NCBI GenBank assembly: GCA_946902875.1
Contig: OX336345.1
Location: 21,545,395 to 21,609,394, forward strand
Origin: Nematopogon swammerdamellus
Lineage: Eukaryota > Arthropoda > Insecta > Lepidoptera > Adelidae
Direction: 5' to 3'
DNA length: 64,000 nucleotides
A program made the translations under genes and the position numbers. Under the pieces are notes generated by a model, which worked only from the letters and a program-made list of their open reading frames with translations, was not told where the DNA came from and did no database searches. Below are positions 1-10,029 of this stretch, piece after piece. Position 1 is the first letter of the stretch, and each line of letters starts with the position of its first letter.

Positions 1-56
1 TATTGTGTAACTGTTTGTTTCTCTAACAGTTTAAAATAAAAAATAAAATAAATAAA

Positions 57-492
57 TTGCATGGTTAGCGCCACTCACGCCATCTATGGCGTGTTATGAA
101 ATGCTTCATATTAGTTAAATGTCATGACTCATGATTAGTTAAAATGCTTCACGCTCTATTCGCTAGATGGCGCGCGCACATACACTTTTTTGGTTTCTTC
201 CATGGTAAACACCGTGAATTTTGTACTTTTTCTTATTTTTCTTATTTGTTGTTATAGCGGCCATAATAACACATATTCTGTGAAAATTTCAGAGGGCTAC
301 CTATTACGGTTCAAGCCCTCGGACAGACAGACAGACGGACGGACGGACGGACGGACGGACGGGCGGATGGACGGACGGACGGACGGACGGACGGACGGAT
401 GGACGGACGGACGGACGGACGGATGGACGGACGGACAGACGGCGTAGGCTTAGTAATAGGGTCCCGTACCGGATACGGAACGTTAAAAAACA
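57..492 (+). repeat. Family A dispersed repeat, 5' end missing
   Basis: The copy starts inside the element at the GCGCCACTCACGCC block and runs through the TGTGAAAATTTC block, an expanded tetranucleotide array and the end block GGCGTAGGCTTAGTAATAGG followed by TACGGAACGTTAAAA. The GGCCAAGTGCGAGT start is absent. At least ten other copies lie in this window. It is a non-coding, microsatellite-associated lepidopteran-type element; its transposition class is not settled by the sequence. Confidence 0.8.
322..446. repeat. (GGAC)n tetranucleotide microsatellite
   Basis: About 125 bp of near-perfect GGAC units with GATG and GACA variants, lying where other family A copies carry only a few GACA units. 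The long repetitive reading frames across it (TDGRTDGR and SVRPSVRP) are artefacts of the period, not genes. Confidence 0.95.
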
Positions 493-786
493 AAACAAAG
501 CGAACTCCGATATTCTCGAAACAAGCCATTTATATTCGATGCCGCCGCGTCGTCGCCTACCGTCTGCTTTTTATGCCGGTCTTTTCCCCGCGATGCGGGC
601 GACACTTTTCGACATGGCAACCCCGGCGCCCAGTTTATGAGGTGCTGAGGCGACGTTTGCACCTGTGTTGCCCCCGCGCCCCGCACGGTCGTCGTCTGCA
701 CGAGCCAATTTCACCAGTTTATTGCAGGATAAGAGCGCTATGTGAACTCATATGTACCTACGTACACCTGTCCGAATTGGCACGAA
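493..786. other. GC-richer unique stretch, no gene recognised
   Basis: Non-repetitive sequence, richer in CpG than its surroundings. Open frames cross it on both strands but show no family resemblance and begin inside the neighbouring microsatellite element. Confidence 0.4.
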
Positions 787-915
787 GATACTGAATTAGG
801 GTTCCGGTCGAAACGGCTATGAAAATATTCGTGTTTCCGTACAGTTCAATGTAGCCGGCACGACCAAAGGGAAACACTGACATGGCACCTAAATCACCAA
901 GGTGTTACAAAAGTG
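787..915 (+). mobile_element. SINE-alpha body fragment
   Basis: Matches the SINE-alpha body from the GGTCGAAACGGCTATG block through TGTAGCCGGCACGACC and TGACATGGCACCTA, with no head and a lost 3' tail. It abuts a Helitron-like element. Confidence 0.75.
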
Positions 916-918
916 TAT

Positions 919-1245
919 CATCAATACTAATAATAAGTCTGTCAGCAGGAATGGTCATGGAGTAAGTTACTTTATTTTATGAGGTACTGAGATTGTATAG
1001 GTACTCGTATGATACTAAAATTAAATTGACGATTTTTAGAAATATTTTATGTATGTATGTATGTTCCTACATAACTCGTAAACCGATCATCCAAATTCTA
1101 TGAAACTTAGTACAAGCACATTTAACTATTAATACCGGACACAGGATAGGATAAATTTTGTTCCGGTTACGCTAAGATGTGGCTCTCATACAAACCGAAT
1201 TGTTCCGCGCGCCGAAATAAAGGTGGGCCCACTACCTACCGTCTT
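919..1245 (+). mobile_element. Helitron-like repeat H1, 3' end missing
   Basis: Begins TCAATACTAATAATAA and follows the full H1 copy at 32.6 kb through GGTCATGGAGTAAGTTACTT, CACAGGATAGG and ACCGAATTGTTCCG. It stops before the GC hairpin and CTAG end. Non-coding. Confidence 0.7.
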
Positions 1246-1471
1246 GCTTGCAAAAACTAGTTCTGAAATAAATTGCAAATATAATAAATACAATACAATT
1301 AAACAGTTAAACTTTAATCCCATCAAAAATATATAATGTAAAAAATATGCCAAGTCTCGCGCGCAATCTTTCCACCATAAAAAGTTGTGAGATCCCATGC
1401 AGAGTCAAGTCTTTTCATATCGTTGAAGCCCCAATTCAACAATGTCGCAATACATTATATTTTTTCTAATT

Positions 1472-1833
1472 AAGACGATACCCATAGCTGGCTGCTTTGC
1501 ATAGAAAAAGGTGAAAAAAAACGAAAAACGTCAGATGAAAACAATGATTTAATTTCAATTTTTTTCATCTGACGCAAAAGTGAATGTCAGTCAGTCAGTC
1601 AGTCAGCGTGTAAGCGTTCACTGCTGGACATACGGCTCTCCAATTTTCCTCCAGTCCTCCCGGTGAATGAATGTGAATTTTAACGAAATAAAACGAATTT
1701 TTTATTGCACTGATAAATAACTAAACTACAATCCCAGAACCACAATTACCATTAATTTTTTTAAATTAAAAAACAACACCGACTTACGACCTTTTTCTAT
1801 GCAAAGCAGCCAGCTATGGGTACTTATCGTCTT
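1472..1833. repeat. Foldback element with ~41-bp inverted arms
   Basis: Arms at 1472-1512 and 1789-1833 are inverted repeats of each other (shared CCCATAGCTGGCTGCTTTGC), differing by a 4-nt indel. The interior holds an RTE 3' end and a small hairpin at 1529-1574 (CGTCAGATGAAAA and its complement). Probably a MITE that received a LINE tail. Confidence 0.7.
1586..1663 (-). mobile_element. RTE-type LINE 3' end fragment
   Basis: On the minus strand it reads CTGGAGGAAAATTGGAGAG, then ...CGCTTACACGCTGACTGAC with a (TGAC)n tail, the same 3' end as the RTE fragments at 9.8, 23.5, 47.0 and 61.6 kb. Only the last codons and tail remain. Confidence 0.8.
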
Positions 1834-2390
1834 AAGGCGGTGACAAACGCCAAATACGCAAAACATGCAAAAAGTGCGACAAAGAAGGTCCAAAACTGAC
1901 CAATTGACACACATTCAGAAAATTAAAAAAATACCAACCTATATTTTGGTTCCTTACCAACAAAGTGCATTGCTGGTTTATTTAATAATGAGTAAAAGTA
2001 AGTAATAAACATAAAATTAAAAATATATAAAAAAAGCATGAATTTTTGAAAATCTGAGTATGTGTGTATTATTACAATTTTACAATACCACCGATTCAAA
2101 GGTCACAAAGCTCTGAGAAAACTCTATTCAATTTGTTTTATTATTTTATCCACGAAAGGAGATAAAAATAAAAAACAAAAAACGCCTACATGAAATTATT
2201 GACGTAATTCTTCAGTCGGAAGGGTAAAATTTTTGCCTTCGTCAATTTAGCAGGCACTTCAATACTAGATACAATTTTAGTTCCGGGCTCGCGTGCTCGC
2301 TCCTGGCCTGCTGTGCCCGCGTGTCGGTCGTCATTTCTGTCTTCTGTGTTTGGATCGAATGGAAAAAAGATAGGTAGGTTAGGTATATTT
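1834..2390. other. AT-rich stretch, nothing recognised
   Basis: No coding resemblance or family repeat was recognised. The block ACAAACGCCAA just after the foldback arm recurs inverted near 3760, so a diffuse repeat may extend here. Confidence 0.3.
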
Positions 2391-2575
2391 GTACCGTGTG
2401 GGATGGTAATTTAAAATAATAGCCCCACTGCATCTCTCCCCGTGCATGTCGTAAAAGGCGACTGAGGGATTTTTTTATGTAAACTGACACAGTTTGCTAT
2501 ATCACCTATAACATCCGTGATGTCAGCCCATAACACCGGGTGAACTTAGGTGCCATGTCAGTTCAGGGGGTTTTG
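2391..2575. mobile_element. SINE head B joined to inverted SINE-alpha tail
   Basis: The plus strand begins with head B (GTACCGTGTGG..., TAGCCCCACTGCATCTCTCC, GTCGTAAAAGGCGAC). It then switches to the reverse complement of the SINE-alpha 3' end (ACCTATAACATCCGTGATGT, AGCCCATAACACCGGGTGAA). This head-to-tail inverted chimera probably records an insertion or template switch. Confidence 0.7.
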
Positions 2576-2990
2576 TTAAAAAAAAATATTTTTTCCATAC
2601 GATGTTGTAATACCTATTCTCAAAATGTATGGGGAAAATAATTTTTTTTTCTTCAAATTTAAAAGTCGTAGAACAAAAGTTGTTCAGTTTCATGTACACA
2701 ATAACCCCCTTTCGGGTTTAGTGGTTGGGGGCGCAACACCGTGTATATGTATGTAGCTAGCTACATACATTATACGAGTATTTGAGCGTCCATTTGTAAA
2801 TTGTTATTTAGCATTATTCATAGTGCAATAGAAGGGGGTATATTGATGTGTCCATAGACCATCCATATCTATTAGGACGCTTACTATACTACTATCACGT
2901 AGTATCACGTAAGTATATTACGTACACTATTCGTTCAATGATCTGACGAATTTTGATATGGTAAGAAATACATAGGTAGGTAGGTAGGTA

Positions 2991-3203
2991 CCATCGAATT
3001 AGAAAGGGGTCTGGAAGGAGCATAGCACGGCGACTGAACGCAAGCGAGTGAAGCTAAAAGTTGGACGCCGGGGATACCCGCGCAACCTGCCGCACACCCG
3101 CAGCGACCTATAATTGACCGCATATTGGACTCATTTAGACGAATATTGACGGCTTCAAATGTGCGCTAGAACGTTCCTTCCAGATCCCTTTCTAATTCGA
3201 TGG
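2991..3203. repeat. Inverted repeat, ~32-bp arms
   Basis: CCATCGAATTAGAAAGGGGT at 2991 and its near-complement ending CTAATTCGATGG at 3203 enclose about 150 bp. The spacing and arms suggest a small foldback element. No coding content. Confidence 0.6.
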
Positions 3204-3210
3204 CAGAGCC

Positions 3211-3317
3211 TCCCGCGCCTCCACCGCCTCCGCCTCCGCCGCCGCCGCCGCCGTGCCGCCTCCGCACCGCACGCTGCTACTGAGTTACCGCACCGCACCG
3301 CACCCCACCGCACCGTG
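3211..3317. repeat. CCGCCT / CCGCA compositionally simple tract
   Basis: CCTCCGCCGCCG-type and CACCGCACCG-type repeats. The Arg/Pro-rich frames over it are low-complexity shadows. Confidence 0.85.
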
Positions 3318-3630
3318 CCATGCTGCCGCCGCGCGCGCCGCGCGCGCCGGCCGGTACCTATGTTGCTATGATATTTGCCATACATTCCTAAATGCCTATC
3401 TACCTATTACCTACCTACCTATTTTTATTTTAGTTTTCATCGATAGTCTATTTAGAGGTTTATAAAAAGTGGTAAGTACATGAACTAAAATAATTTGGAA
3501 GAAATTACAATAAAATGTTATTTAGGTAAAATAATAAAAAATAAAAAATTAGAATCACGCATCAGTTACATAAGCCACAATCATTTTAATAATTAAAATA
3601 ATAAAAAAAACAAAAAAAAAAAAACATACG

Positions 3631-3700
3631 AAAGTGGGATTCGAACCCCGAACCATCAACTCTTTAGGCTGATAGCGACAAACTACGCTAAATGTGACTT
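3631..3700 (-). mobile_element. tRNA-like SINE head
   Basis: The minus strand contains an exact box-B core (GGGGTTCGAATCCC) and, about 40 nt upstream, a weak box-A-like AGCGTAGTTTGTCGC. Downstream of box B the minus strand becomes T-rich. A cloverleaf with correct arms is not evident, so this is a SINE head rather than a tRNA gene. Confidence 0.5.
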
Positions 3701-3779
3701 GAACGTGCGAAGCGAAATTAGCAGTCGCATGGTACATTATGTAGAATTCCCGAATGCTCAAGGTCGTTGGCGTTTGTCA

Positions 3780-4439
3780 CGGCCTTAACAAGTCACTCCA
3801 TCCATATTTAACATCTTCATTTCTAAAAAAAAATATCTTGACTTTGCAATCACACAGCACAAACCAATCGCTTCGTAAACATTTCTTATCAGTTTACTAA
3901 CAGTCTGGTATTAGTTCATAATTTATTGTTATAATATTTTTGCTACTTATCCGATTATTACCTCTTATCCATCTCTTATAATAACCTCTCTTCGGTTACT
4001 TCTGTCCACAAAAAAGATGGCCATAAGTACCCTAAGTTGATTCGAGAAAAGGATCGTACGGCCGTGTTTGCTCGACTTGGCGGGTGCACTGACGTGCCCC
4101 CAGATAGTATTTATTTTCTTCAACAACTCCAAAATCATTCATAGTCAAAATATCGATGCATCAAAGTCCACTAACAAAAGCTTATAATAATGAAGCGTTT
4201 CCATTCACGCGCCAGATTCGCTGACTCGATATATTTAGCCTGGCGGGTAAGTTTTTAATCTCCGGAGCTCTAAGCCAGCCCGCCGCAACCGATGCGAGTG
4301 TTGCCAAACCAAAACAACGACGGGGGCGAGCCGAAAACTGCATGTGAAATAAAAATATCACGAATAAACCGAACGAGTAAAAGAAAAACGCCAATAGAAA
4401 TACACTCGGATGCGAAAGAGAAGAGTGTACATAGTCAAA
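3780..4439. other. No gene recognised
   Basis: Mixed unique sequence. Short frames on both strands lack family resemblance. Confidence 0.3.
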
Positions 4440-4911
4440 ATTGCAAATTTAAAAAGCCCCCGACCATTAAAAAGTAAAAAAATATTTTCGTTTACTTACT
4501 TGTACTACGAGTCAGGGGAGTAAATTCCCGCGCAGCTCTGAATTTATATATTTTATTTACTTAGCGGTCCCCCGACTACTTTAAGCGAGTAAACGGAATT
4601 TTGTTGAATTTTAAGGCTCCGGGGGTTTTTTAAATTTGTAAATAAACTTTTATTTCAAGCTTTTTTTAAAAAACCTCATAGAAATCAGTCCACATTTTAA
4701 GATAATAATTTTTTTATTGCTTAATTACTTGATTTGATTACAAACATAGCTACGAACCATCCCGATTAAACCAGCTTTTAATAAAAAACGCATCCAAATC
4801 GGTCCATCCGTTAGGGAGCTACGATGCCACTCACAGACACACCCATAAACACATACACACACGTTAAACTTATAGGTAACAGCCCTCTTTTTTGCGTCGG
4901 GGGTTAAAAAA
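4440..4911. mobile_element. Foldback element F
   Basis: Contains the F-family inverted core (CGTTTACTTA ... TTACTTAGCGGTCCCCCGAC) and the downstream part with GCATCCAAATCGGTCCATCC and CACACGTTAAACTTATA. Compare the cleaner copy at 45.2 kb, whose arms are about 100 bp. Non-coding. Confidence 0.75.
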
Positions 4912-5197
4912 ACACCAATAGGAATACATACACACGAGTGTACATATTCAAAAACACTTGAATGCAACGGACAAACATTCCTTTTTCGAATCGACGGATC
5001 CGATTCGGCCGGCTCGTTTTAATTCAATGGAGTTCTTCGTTTTTTTTTTTCGAATTGGGAAATCTCGGGGAAAAGGGCTCGTAAGCACGCGAGTGCCGAC
5101 ACTTGTGCGTAGGGGTGATTGCGTTTTCGCCTACACGAAAAATGTTTCTGGTAGGATGACCGCGTAATAATAAAAGATATAATTTACACATTTATCA

Positions 5198-5401
5198 TGC
5201 CAGCCTCCGTAGCGGAGTGGATTGGTCGACTGTCGGCCGTGATCATAAGTACACCGACTGTCAGGCCGGCATGGCATTCGCAACCCCCGCATGCGACCGA
5301 ATGTCCGTGGGCGTTGCTAGACACCTTACGGGTGGCTCGGCGCCGCATGTACCGCTTAGTATAAAAAAAAACCTGGGCGCGGTCAGTACTTGGATGGGTG
5401 A
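5198..5401 (+). mobile_element. SINE head A split by a LINE 3' tail
   Basis: The tRNA-like start GCCTCCGTAGCGGAGTGG is followed at about 5255 by a LINE 3' UTR (GGCCGGCATGGCATTCGCAA ... TATAAAAAAAAA). The 5S-like block GGGCGCGGTCAGTACTTGG resumes at 5374. A LINE tail therefore sits exactly between the tRNA-like and 5S-like halves of the head. Confidence 0.7.
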
Positions 5402-5861
5402 AATCGTTAATTTTTGTTTCATAAATAGAGTCTGCAAAGCGCGGTTTCTCATAAAACAAAGTAACTTACTCCATGATCATCCCTTACAGATTTATTATTA
5501 GTATTGATATTTATGTATTCAGATTGTAGCAGATCCTTTAATAAGCCTTCTGGATAAGCCTTGCCCGGCCGTCTGGCTTCGCCGCGCAAGTCTTGCAGGC
5601 AATGAATGTTGTCTAACTAAACGGAGCGGCCTGTAAGGTAAGTCTGGGGCGACTGTCGGTGTAAGCCGGCGGTAGGTCGGCCGGGCGGAGGGGGCGGGGA
5701 GCGGGTTGAAACGTAATCGCTTCGAGATTGAAGTCCTTTTCGATCCGCGTGTCCTTCGTTTCGTCTCACACGCGAATAGTTTTATGCCCGTTTCGCAATC
5801 TCTGGAGCTCCTACACGTTTATTTGGCTTTGCCTTTTATTCACGTTGAAACCATCGCTTCT
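5402..5861. other. No gene recognised; H1-like trace and GC-rich tract
   Basis: Around 5465-5510 the minus strand resembles the H1 start (AATACTAATAATAAATCTGT). 5640-5705 is GC-rich. Open frames here run into LINE 3' sequence and are not supported. Confidence 0.35.
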
Positions 5862-7395
5862 GTATTTTTTTTATTGTTTCCGAACTAGCTGGCTGTGTCC
5901 GAGGTCGAAGCCCCAGGCGCAGCCAATATCACCCCCGAGGAGGTGCCAGTCCGGCTTGGAGGTGGACAAATGTCGCTGGGGAAAGGCTATTTACCCGCGA
6001 TTTGAAGATCCGTGGATTGTAGGAGTGGGGAAAGATATTCCCCGGCAGCCCGTTCCACACCTTTGCAGTGCGGCACAAGAACGATTTAGAGAATCGTGCA
6101 GTTCGAAGTACTCGTCTGTCCACTACAAAGGGGTGTTCCGCGAGAGTATGGCGGGTTTGGCGAAGGCGAACAGGAGGAGGAGGGATAAGGGAAGCAATTT
6201 CGTCAGAGCAGCGGCCATAGTAGTACCTATAAAATAGGCTCAATGACCCAACGATACGTCTGTGCTTTAGAGGTTGAAGGTCCTTTGTGAGTACAGAGTC
6301 GGCAATGAGGTGAATGGCTCGTCGTTGAATAGAATCCAAGGCTGAAAGAAGGTACTCAGGGGAACCCTCCCAAAGATGACTGCAATATTCCATCACTGGT
6401 CTTACTTGTGCTTTGTAGAGTGTAAGCAGTTGGACCGGCGTGAAAAATCGCCGGCATCGGTAGAGTATCCCTAATTTTCGAGATGCTAGTTTCGCCTTGG
6501 ACTCTATGAACGATCGAAATCCAACGTCCCTGGACACCTCCATACCCAGGACGCCCAGACTACCATCATTGGGGACTTGTCTGCCTTGGAAAGTTGCTTA
6601 GAGTGGAAACGGATCAGCCTTAGTAGAGAAGGCACAAGCTTGCGTCTTAGCTACGTTGAAGTTGACCAAGTTCTCCTTCCCCCAAGGGGATACTTTATCG
6701 AGAACCAGGTCAACCCGAGCAACAGTTTCGCGTCTCGCGTTTACTGCTGAGGCCTCTCTACCCTTCCAGTCTTTGATGAACCCTTCGTGCACCGTGCTAT
6801 CGTGCGCGTAGCAATGTATTTCGCCGAGCGAGAGCATGTCGTTAATAAATAATAGAAACAGCGTAGGCGACAGCACGGATCCTTGTGGAACACCAGCATT
6901 GATTGAGTAATCGGCCGAGCATGCACCATCAAGGGCGACAAAGATCGATCGATCGCTCAAAAAGCTGGAGATCCAAGTGCACAGTTTTGTAGGGACACCG
7001 TAGGCCGGAAGCTTGCTTAGGAGTCCCCGGTGCCAGACGCGATCGAATGCTTCGGATATATCCAAAGCGACCGCCAGCGATTCCCCAAAACCATCGAGTC
7101 CTTCAGCCCACAAATCCGTGACGTACGCTAGAAGATCTCCAGTCGACCTTTGTTTGCGGAAGCCGTATTGCTTATCGTCGAGGAGTTTACAGTTTTCTAG
7201 GTACGTCAGGAGCGCTGAGTTGACAATACGCTCCATAACCTTACTCAAGAGTGAGGTTATCGCAATAGGGCGATAGTTCGATGGGTTCGCTGGGTCCCCC
7301 TTCTTGGGGACCGGCTGGACCGAAGCTCTCTTCCAGCAAGAAGGCATTGAACCGGAGGAATAGGAGCGTTTGAATAGGCGAGTATGTATAAATTA
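5862..7395 (-). mobile_element. CR1/jockey-group LINE, 5'-truncated copy 1
   Basis: The element covers the 3' half of a non-LTR retrotransposon: RT domain, C-terminal region, short 3' UTR and an AATAAAAAAAA tail near 5862. Coding similarity begins abruptly near 7390, so the endonuclease part and 5' UTR are gone, as expected from incomplete target-primed reverse transcription. Foldback element F abuts the truncated end. Confidence 0.9.
5929..7386 (-). pseudogene. Reverse transcriptase ORF remnant with mutated catalytic box
   Basis: This is the RT of a CR1/jockey-group non-LTR retrotransposon, which in an intact element copies its RNA at a nicked target. From the amino side one sees PKKGDPANPSNYRPIAITS, YGFRKQRST, LDISEAFDRVWH and GVPQGSVLSPTLFLLFINDM. 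The next box reads CYAHDST where the family has YADD, so the first of the two adjacent catalytic aspartates is His. An in-frame TAA at 6598-6600 interrupts the frame, which then continues in the same phase (LGVLGMEVSRDVGF ... FSKSFLCRTAKVWNGLP) to the natural stop at 5929. There is no frameshift: one stop plus one catalytic substitution. The upstream in-frame sequence LFKRSYSSGS shows that the ATG at 7347 is internal and not the true start. The copy is inactive. Confidence 0.9.
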
Positions 7396-7404
7396 TACGG
7401 ACGA

Positions 7405-7890
7405 AGGAATTAAAAAGTAAAAAAATAATTTCCGTTTACTTATTTAAAGGATTCGGAGGATCGCTAAGTAAATTTCCGCACAGCTCTGATTTTGTATATT
7501 TTATTTACTTAGCGGTCTTCTTTTCAGTAAGTAAACGGACTTTATTTTTGACTTTTGGTCGGAAAATTTGTAATTTACCTTTTCAAGTTTAAAAAAAAAA
7601 ATTGGTTGTCTGTAAAGTCGGTTTACGGACGATAGTTTTACGTGATAACGTCATAAAGTGGTAAGATAAATGTGTACAAGCCGCTGTGTGCCTCTCTATC
7701 GCTTGTTACGCGCTCTCGCTTGCACACACAGGCTCAGATGGAACGTGACACTTTTTCGTGCGTGCAGCCGGTGTTCATCAATTTATAAGACGTGACGTTA
7801 TCACGTCAAAACCGCATCCAAATCGGTCCACTTTTTAAGATAATATTTTTTTTTATTACTTAATGACTTGATTACAAACAGGTTGTGTGC
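7405..7890. mobile_element. Foldback element F, interrupted by MITE M1
   Basis: The left part (TTCCGTTTACTTATT ... GACTTTTGGTCGG) matches F. After the M1 insertion F resumes with GCATCCAAATCGGTCCACTT and TTACTTAATGACTTGATTAC. The order of events is therefore F first, M1 later. Confidence 0.75.
7636..7811. mobile_element. MITE M1
   Basis: The ends are inverted: TTTTACGTGATAACGTCA at 7636 and TGACGTTATCACGTCAAAA ending at 7811. The interior has no ORF. A second, 5'-truncated copy with near-identical interior (CTCTCTATCGCTTGTTACGC) lies at 45971-46096. Superfamily not assigned. Confidence 0.8.
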
Positions 7891-8155
7891 AGCCGGGACT
7901 TGTACGATGTTTGGATCGCCATCTGACGCCGCTGCCGAATATTGTGCAACCTACCCACAGCTAGAATCTTTAAAAAAGTGCAGTTTGACGTCTGGTACAA
8001 GGTCGAGACTTACTTTTCCAGATCCTTCCGGGCTCGTCCCAACATAAGTACCTGAACTGGAGCTGAAGGAGGCTGCGGGAATCCTGGCACAGGAACTGTT
8101 TAACCAATTTTCACTACTTGAACAGTTTCTTTGAACGAATGTTCAATGAACGAAT

Positions 8156-8267
8156 GTGAAATGAAGGGAAGCACTGACATGGCACCTAGTTCACCCTGTG
8201 TTATGGGCTGACATCACGGATGTTGTAGGTGAAGAAGCCAACCATGTCAGGTCCCATAAAAAAAAAA
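8156..8267 (+). mobile_element. SINE-alpha 3' end
   Basis: Matches GGGAAGCACTGACATGGCAC through GGGCTGACATCACGGATGTT and ends in CCCATAAAAAAAAAA. Head and upstream body are missing. Confidence 0.8.
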
Positions 8268-8781
8268 ATTTTGGTTATGGAGACTTTTCTTCAAGACAAC
8301 AAATTGATAAGTGAAAAAGGCGGTACTTTTGACAAATGACAATTCTTTTTTTACATATTTTGACTTGGACGCCATGCCCTTCTGTCTCAGTATTTTGCTT
8401 CAAGGTATTTTGCTAACTTTAACAATATTATAATATATTTTATACAATAATTTATGAGGGGGGCGTACAAAAATATGTTAGACAGTGTGTAATGAATGTG
8501 TGGCAATATACAGAATAACTATAGATTCGACGCGCAATCCGAGCGGGCGACACGCCTTTGTCAATCGTTCCGATCCTGTTTCATTGATGTACCGCGCACA
8601 ACACGCGATAGACTCGCCTAGCAGTAGATGTGGGATTACGCCATGCCATAAAGCAGAGGATATCGACACCTTTGTGCGCTCTCATTGGCTGTGTACCTAT
8701 ATCGACATGCGATCGCTGCCATCGCTATACATATGTAATTTTCGCGACACCGTATAAATAGCGTTATTGATGACCATCTAT
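8268..8781. other. Unique stretch, nothing recognised
   Basis: 8480-8760 is non-repetitive and of more balanced composition, with two overlapping open frames of 63-90 codons on opposite strands. Neither resembles a known family. Confidence 0.3.
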
Positions 8782-9109
8782 TGTACCGCGTGGGGCCGGT
8801 ACTTTAAAAGAATAGTCCCACTGCATCTCTCCCCGTGTATGTCGTAAAAGGCGACTAAGGGATATGACTCCCTTCTTATATTACTAGGTGGTAGGGTTTA
8901 ACCCGCCCGGGTTGATACCACCGCACTGAATGAAAGTTCGGTCGAAACGGGTATGTAAATAGTTTGTGTTTTCCGTCCAGTTCAGTGTAGCCGGCACGAC
9001 CGAAGGGAAGCACTGACGTGGCACCAAGTTCATCCGGTGTTATGGGCTGACATCACGGATGTTGTAGGTGATGTAGCCAACCGTGTCAGTTTCCATAAAA
9101 ATAAAAAAT
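8782..9109 (+). mobile_element. SINE-alpha with head B, full length
   Basis: Starts TGTACCGCGTGGGGCCGG, passes the head-B hairpin (GTGGGGC ... GTCCCAC) and GTCGTAAAAGGCGACTAAGG, then enters the alpha body (ACTAGGTGGTAGGG, ACCACCGCACTGAATGAAAG, TGTAGCCGGCACGACC) and ends TTTCCATAAAAATAAAAAA. It has the same structure as the copy at 33088. Confidence 0.85.
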
Positions 9110-9148
9110 CTAGCTGTCTCCTACATTATAAAAAACATTAAATAAAAA

Positions 9149-9470
9149 CATATATACACAGCACAGGCCGTATCTCGACAATCAGGGTAAGCAGAGGAAA
9201 CGGTGTTGTGCAGCAATAACTTTGGAAAATTGCAACACAACATCGACCACCACGTTGAGCAAAGTATTCGGACAAGATAACTATCAAGCAGCATGTAAGA
9301 CACGAAGACCCACCTGCTGCACGACTCGGTGGAAGGACCGTGCCAAGGTGAGAGGTGGCAAGAATGTCGCCCTTTAGCACGGCATCTCGTCCTTATCCCT
9401 TAGTCGCCTTTTACGACATGCACGGGGAGAGACGCAGTGGGGCTATTCTGTTCAAGTACCGGCCTCACCC
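9149..9470 (-). mobile_element. SINE-beta, full length
   Basis: On the minus strand head B is followed by the beta body (GCCGTGCTAAAGGGCGACA, GTGGGTCTTCGTGTCTTACA, GTCGATGTTGTGTTGCAA) and ends TGTGTATATATG, a decayed (ATGT)n tail. Other copies: 29.85, 35.70, 38.92, 42.17 and 43.63 kb. Confidence 0.85.
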
Positions 9471-9823
9471 ATAAAGAGCGTTTTTGATTTGCCCACTTAG
9501 CCGTTATTTGTTTTATTTGTGTTGAGGTTGACACCCGTCGCTATGCCGGAAAGAGTAAATGACAAACGCCAGAATTCGGTTTACCTAGTGTATTGATAGT
9601 GGGGGGCCTAACCTACCGGATACGTTCAAAATCATGTAAAATCTTTACATGTCTACCTACATTATAAAAAAACAAAACATATAAAATAATGCATCATAAA
9701 ATGCGTTTTATTGCATTTTGAAAAAAAAAAAGGAAGTTACGCTGCTACAGCCGTTATATGTAGAGAAAAGGAACTATTTTTGGTCTAGCGGATTAAGATC
9801 TAATTTGGTCTCTATAATTTACC

Positions 9824-10029
9824 ACGAGCGTGGCAGTGGAATGGGCACGTCAGCCGAAGAGACGACGACCGTTGGAGTAACCGCGTCCTAAATTACACCC
9901 GTCAGGTGGGACGTCGACATCAAGTGCGTCGGCGGAGAGCAATGATTCTGGACCGCTGAAGGCCGGGAGGACTAGAGGAAAATTGGAGAGGCGTGTGTCC
10001 TGTAGTGGAAGCATACATGCTGACTGATT
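9824..10029 (+). mobile_element. RTE-type LINE C-terminal fragment
   Basis: Decayed coding sequence of the RTE carboxyl end (GGCAGTGGAATGGGCACGTC, AGCCGAAGAGACGACGACCG, GGAGGAAAATTGGAGAGGCG) with an internal deletion, ending at CATGCTGACTGATT. The intact family reads KLKWQWAGHVSRR in this region. Confidence 0.8.

Noticed and set aside
190..529. Open frames of 64-85 codons (SVRPSVRP and TDGRTDGR proteins)
   Set aside because: They are translations of the GGAC microsatellite in family A. Tetranucleotide repeats stay open in all frames.
5728..6237. 169-codon plus-strand ORF
   Set aside because: It is the antisense shadow of the LINE RT C-terminus and 3' UTR.
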